This document shows, in pieces, positions 41,488-42,319 of a stretch of DNA of 42,319 nucleotides. Origin of the DNA: Myxococcales bacterium FL481 (GTDB lineage Bacteria > Myxococcota_A > Polyangia > Nannocystales > Nannocystaceae); the NCBI GenBank assembly GCA_006508105.1, contig QKPP01000171.1, forward strand, positions 1-42,319. Reading direction: 5' to 3'. The notes below the pieces were generated by a model that saw only the letters and a program-made list of their open reading frames with translations, ran no database searches and had not been told where the DNA came from. How positions within the stretch are numbered: the stretch's first letter is position 1; every line of letters starts with the position of its first letter. The translations under genes and the position numbers were made by a program.

Positions 41488-42319
41488 CTAGTTCGAGGAG
41501 GACTCCGAGGGGCCCGTGTCTCCCAGCGCGGTGACGAGTTCGCCGGGCCGCACGTGGCCGGCGATCCCGACCATATCCTCGTCGGCGCGCACGTTGACGT
41601 CGCGCGCGAGCAGAGCCGCAACCGGCTCGATGCCGGCGCCGTCGGAGCGCGCCGACATGAACCGTCGATAGGCGAGCTCGGCGGACGCGTGATCGGCGAA
41701 CGTCGCGTACAGCGAGACGTGGACGTTCTCGTCGAAGTGCATGGTGCCCGCGATCGTCCGCGGCAGGGGGGAGGGAAGGTGTGACGAGAGCGAATCGCGG
41801 GCCGAGCGGGCATCGGCCACGTACCAGATCGGGAGTCGCGGATTCGCTTGCGTGCGCGCGTCGGCGAGGTTCGTCTCCAGCGCCGCCGCTCCTTCTCCGC
41901 GAAGACGGCGCTCGACCGCCTCGGCCCAACCCACCGAGACAAGTGCGAGATGATCGCGATCGATCGGCCACGATCTCACTGCTTCGCGGCTGGTCTCTCC
42001 GGGTCCGACCACGAGCTGTGCGACGGCGCGGTGCAGACACGTCGCCATGCTCTTTTCCGCGAGGCCGTCGCCAGAGAGGACGGCCATCCAGTTTCGCGTG
42101 GGCGTGTGCAGCCCGACAACGATGCGCTCGAACGCCGCGAGGCGAGTGTGACAAGCGTCGAGGCCGGTGTGCAACCGCGTGGCGGCTGGCCGCAGACTCG
42201 GCGCCCCGAGCAGTTCGCGCAAAGCGCTGGAGGCCCGGATTTCGGCGAGCTTGATCACTGCTACGACGTCTGCCCCCTGAGGAACCGCGTCGGCGAATCG
42301 CCGCTCTTGCGACGGCTGG
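41488..42319 (-). CDS. Unknown protein, C-terminal part (5' end outside window)
   Basis: The minus-strand frame is open to the window edge (upstream residues read PQGADVVAVIKLAEIRASSALR), so the GTG at 42258 is probably internal. About 276 residues are visible. The opening pattern, VVAVIKLAEIRAS..LRELL, looks like the start of a repeated module in myxobacterial secreted proteins that score or integrate signals. Later LRGEGAAALETNLADAR and FDENVHVSLYATFADHASAEL are helical. No named family recognised. Confidence 0.7.
   Translation of the reverse strand, partial: QPSQERRFADAVPQGADVVAVIKLAEIRASSALRELLGAPSLRPAATRLHTGLDACHTRLAAFERIVVGLHTPTRNWMAVLSGDGLAEKSMATCLHRAVAQLVVGPGETSREAVRSWPIDRDHLALVSVGWAEAVERRLRGEGAAALETNLADARTQANPRLPIWYVADARSARDSLSSHLPSPLPRTIAGTMHFDENVHVSLYATFADHASAELAYRRFMSARSDGAGIEPVAALLARDVNVRADEDMVGIAGHVRPGELVTALGDTGPSESSSN

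Overview
The window looks like chromosomal DNA of a high-GC myxobacterium, most likely of the Nannocystaceae type (Plesiocystis/Enhygromyxa/Nannocystis). That assignment is inferred from several traits: MYXO-CTERM sorting tails (Gly-Cys, hydrophobic helix, Arg cluster), many lipoproteins with serine/threonine/aspartate/glycine-rich linkers, Asp-Gly and thrombospondin type 3 repeats, and a MopE-type Asp/Cys-rich motif. No phage, plasmid or CRISPR structure was seen. Genes are dense, with many 4-bp ATGA or GTGA overlaps.

Layout. 1-3202 (+): the end of a choice-of-anchor M protein overlapping a fused membrane/spermidine-synthase-like gene. 3186-8160 (-): a tightly coupled five-gene operon led by an ArsR/SmtB-type repressor with a perfect 16-bp palindrome upstream, followed by four secreted, His/Cys/Asp-rich proteins with MYXO-CTERM or lipoprotein anchors. 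This looks like a metal-responsive (probably zinc) surface-protein locus. 8274-10759 (-): queG, a NUDIX hydrolase and an A-type Fe-S carrier. 11054-15886 (+): a lipoprotein, a NAD-dependent DNA ligase and a membrane metallophosphoesterase. 15915-19361 (-): an aldose epimerase, then a dihaem cytochrome c-rhodanese lipoprotein translationally coupled to a selenoprotein. 19857-20324 (+): a small two-repeat protein.

20455-24911 (-): tRNA-Val, with a folK gene whose stop codon lies inside a decayed tRNA-Val copy and a decayed folK tail overlapping the intact tRNA; then a lipoprotein, frataxin (cyaY), a small membrane protein, another lipoprotein and hemJ. 25041-27973: a small unknown gene and queE (-), and asnS (+). 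27974-28913: a gene-poor stretch and an orphan IS1634-like transposase N-terminus. 29079-31354 (+): an arsenate-detoxification pair, GAPDH plus ArsJ. 31359-38504 (-): six close genes including hutF, a HAD phosphatase and an aspartyl-protease-like lipoprotein. 38580-41395 (+): a DUF2914 lipoprotein, an SGNH-like hydrolase, a lipocalin and a small membrane protein. 41488-end (-): a partial unknown gene.

The most striking feature is at 18189-19361. An in-frame UGA, followed by a bacterial SECIS-like hairpin, joins two open frames into a lipoprotein with a thioredoxin-like U-x-x-C domain that closely resembles the N-terminal domain of animal selenoprotein P. Ordinary gene callers would split it at the UGA.
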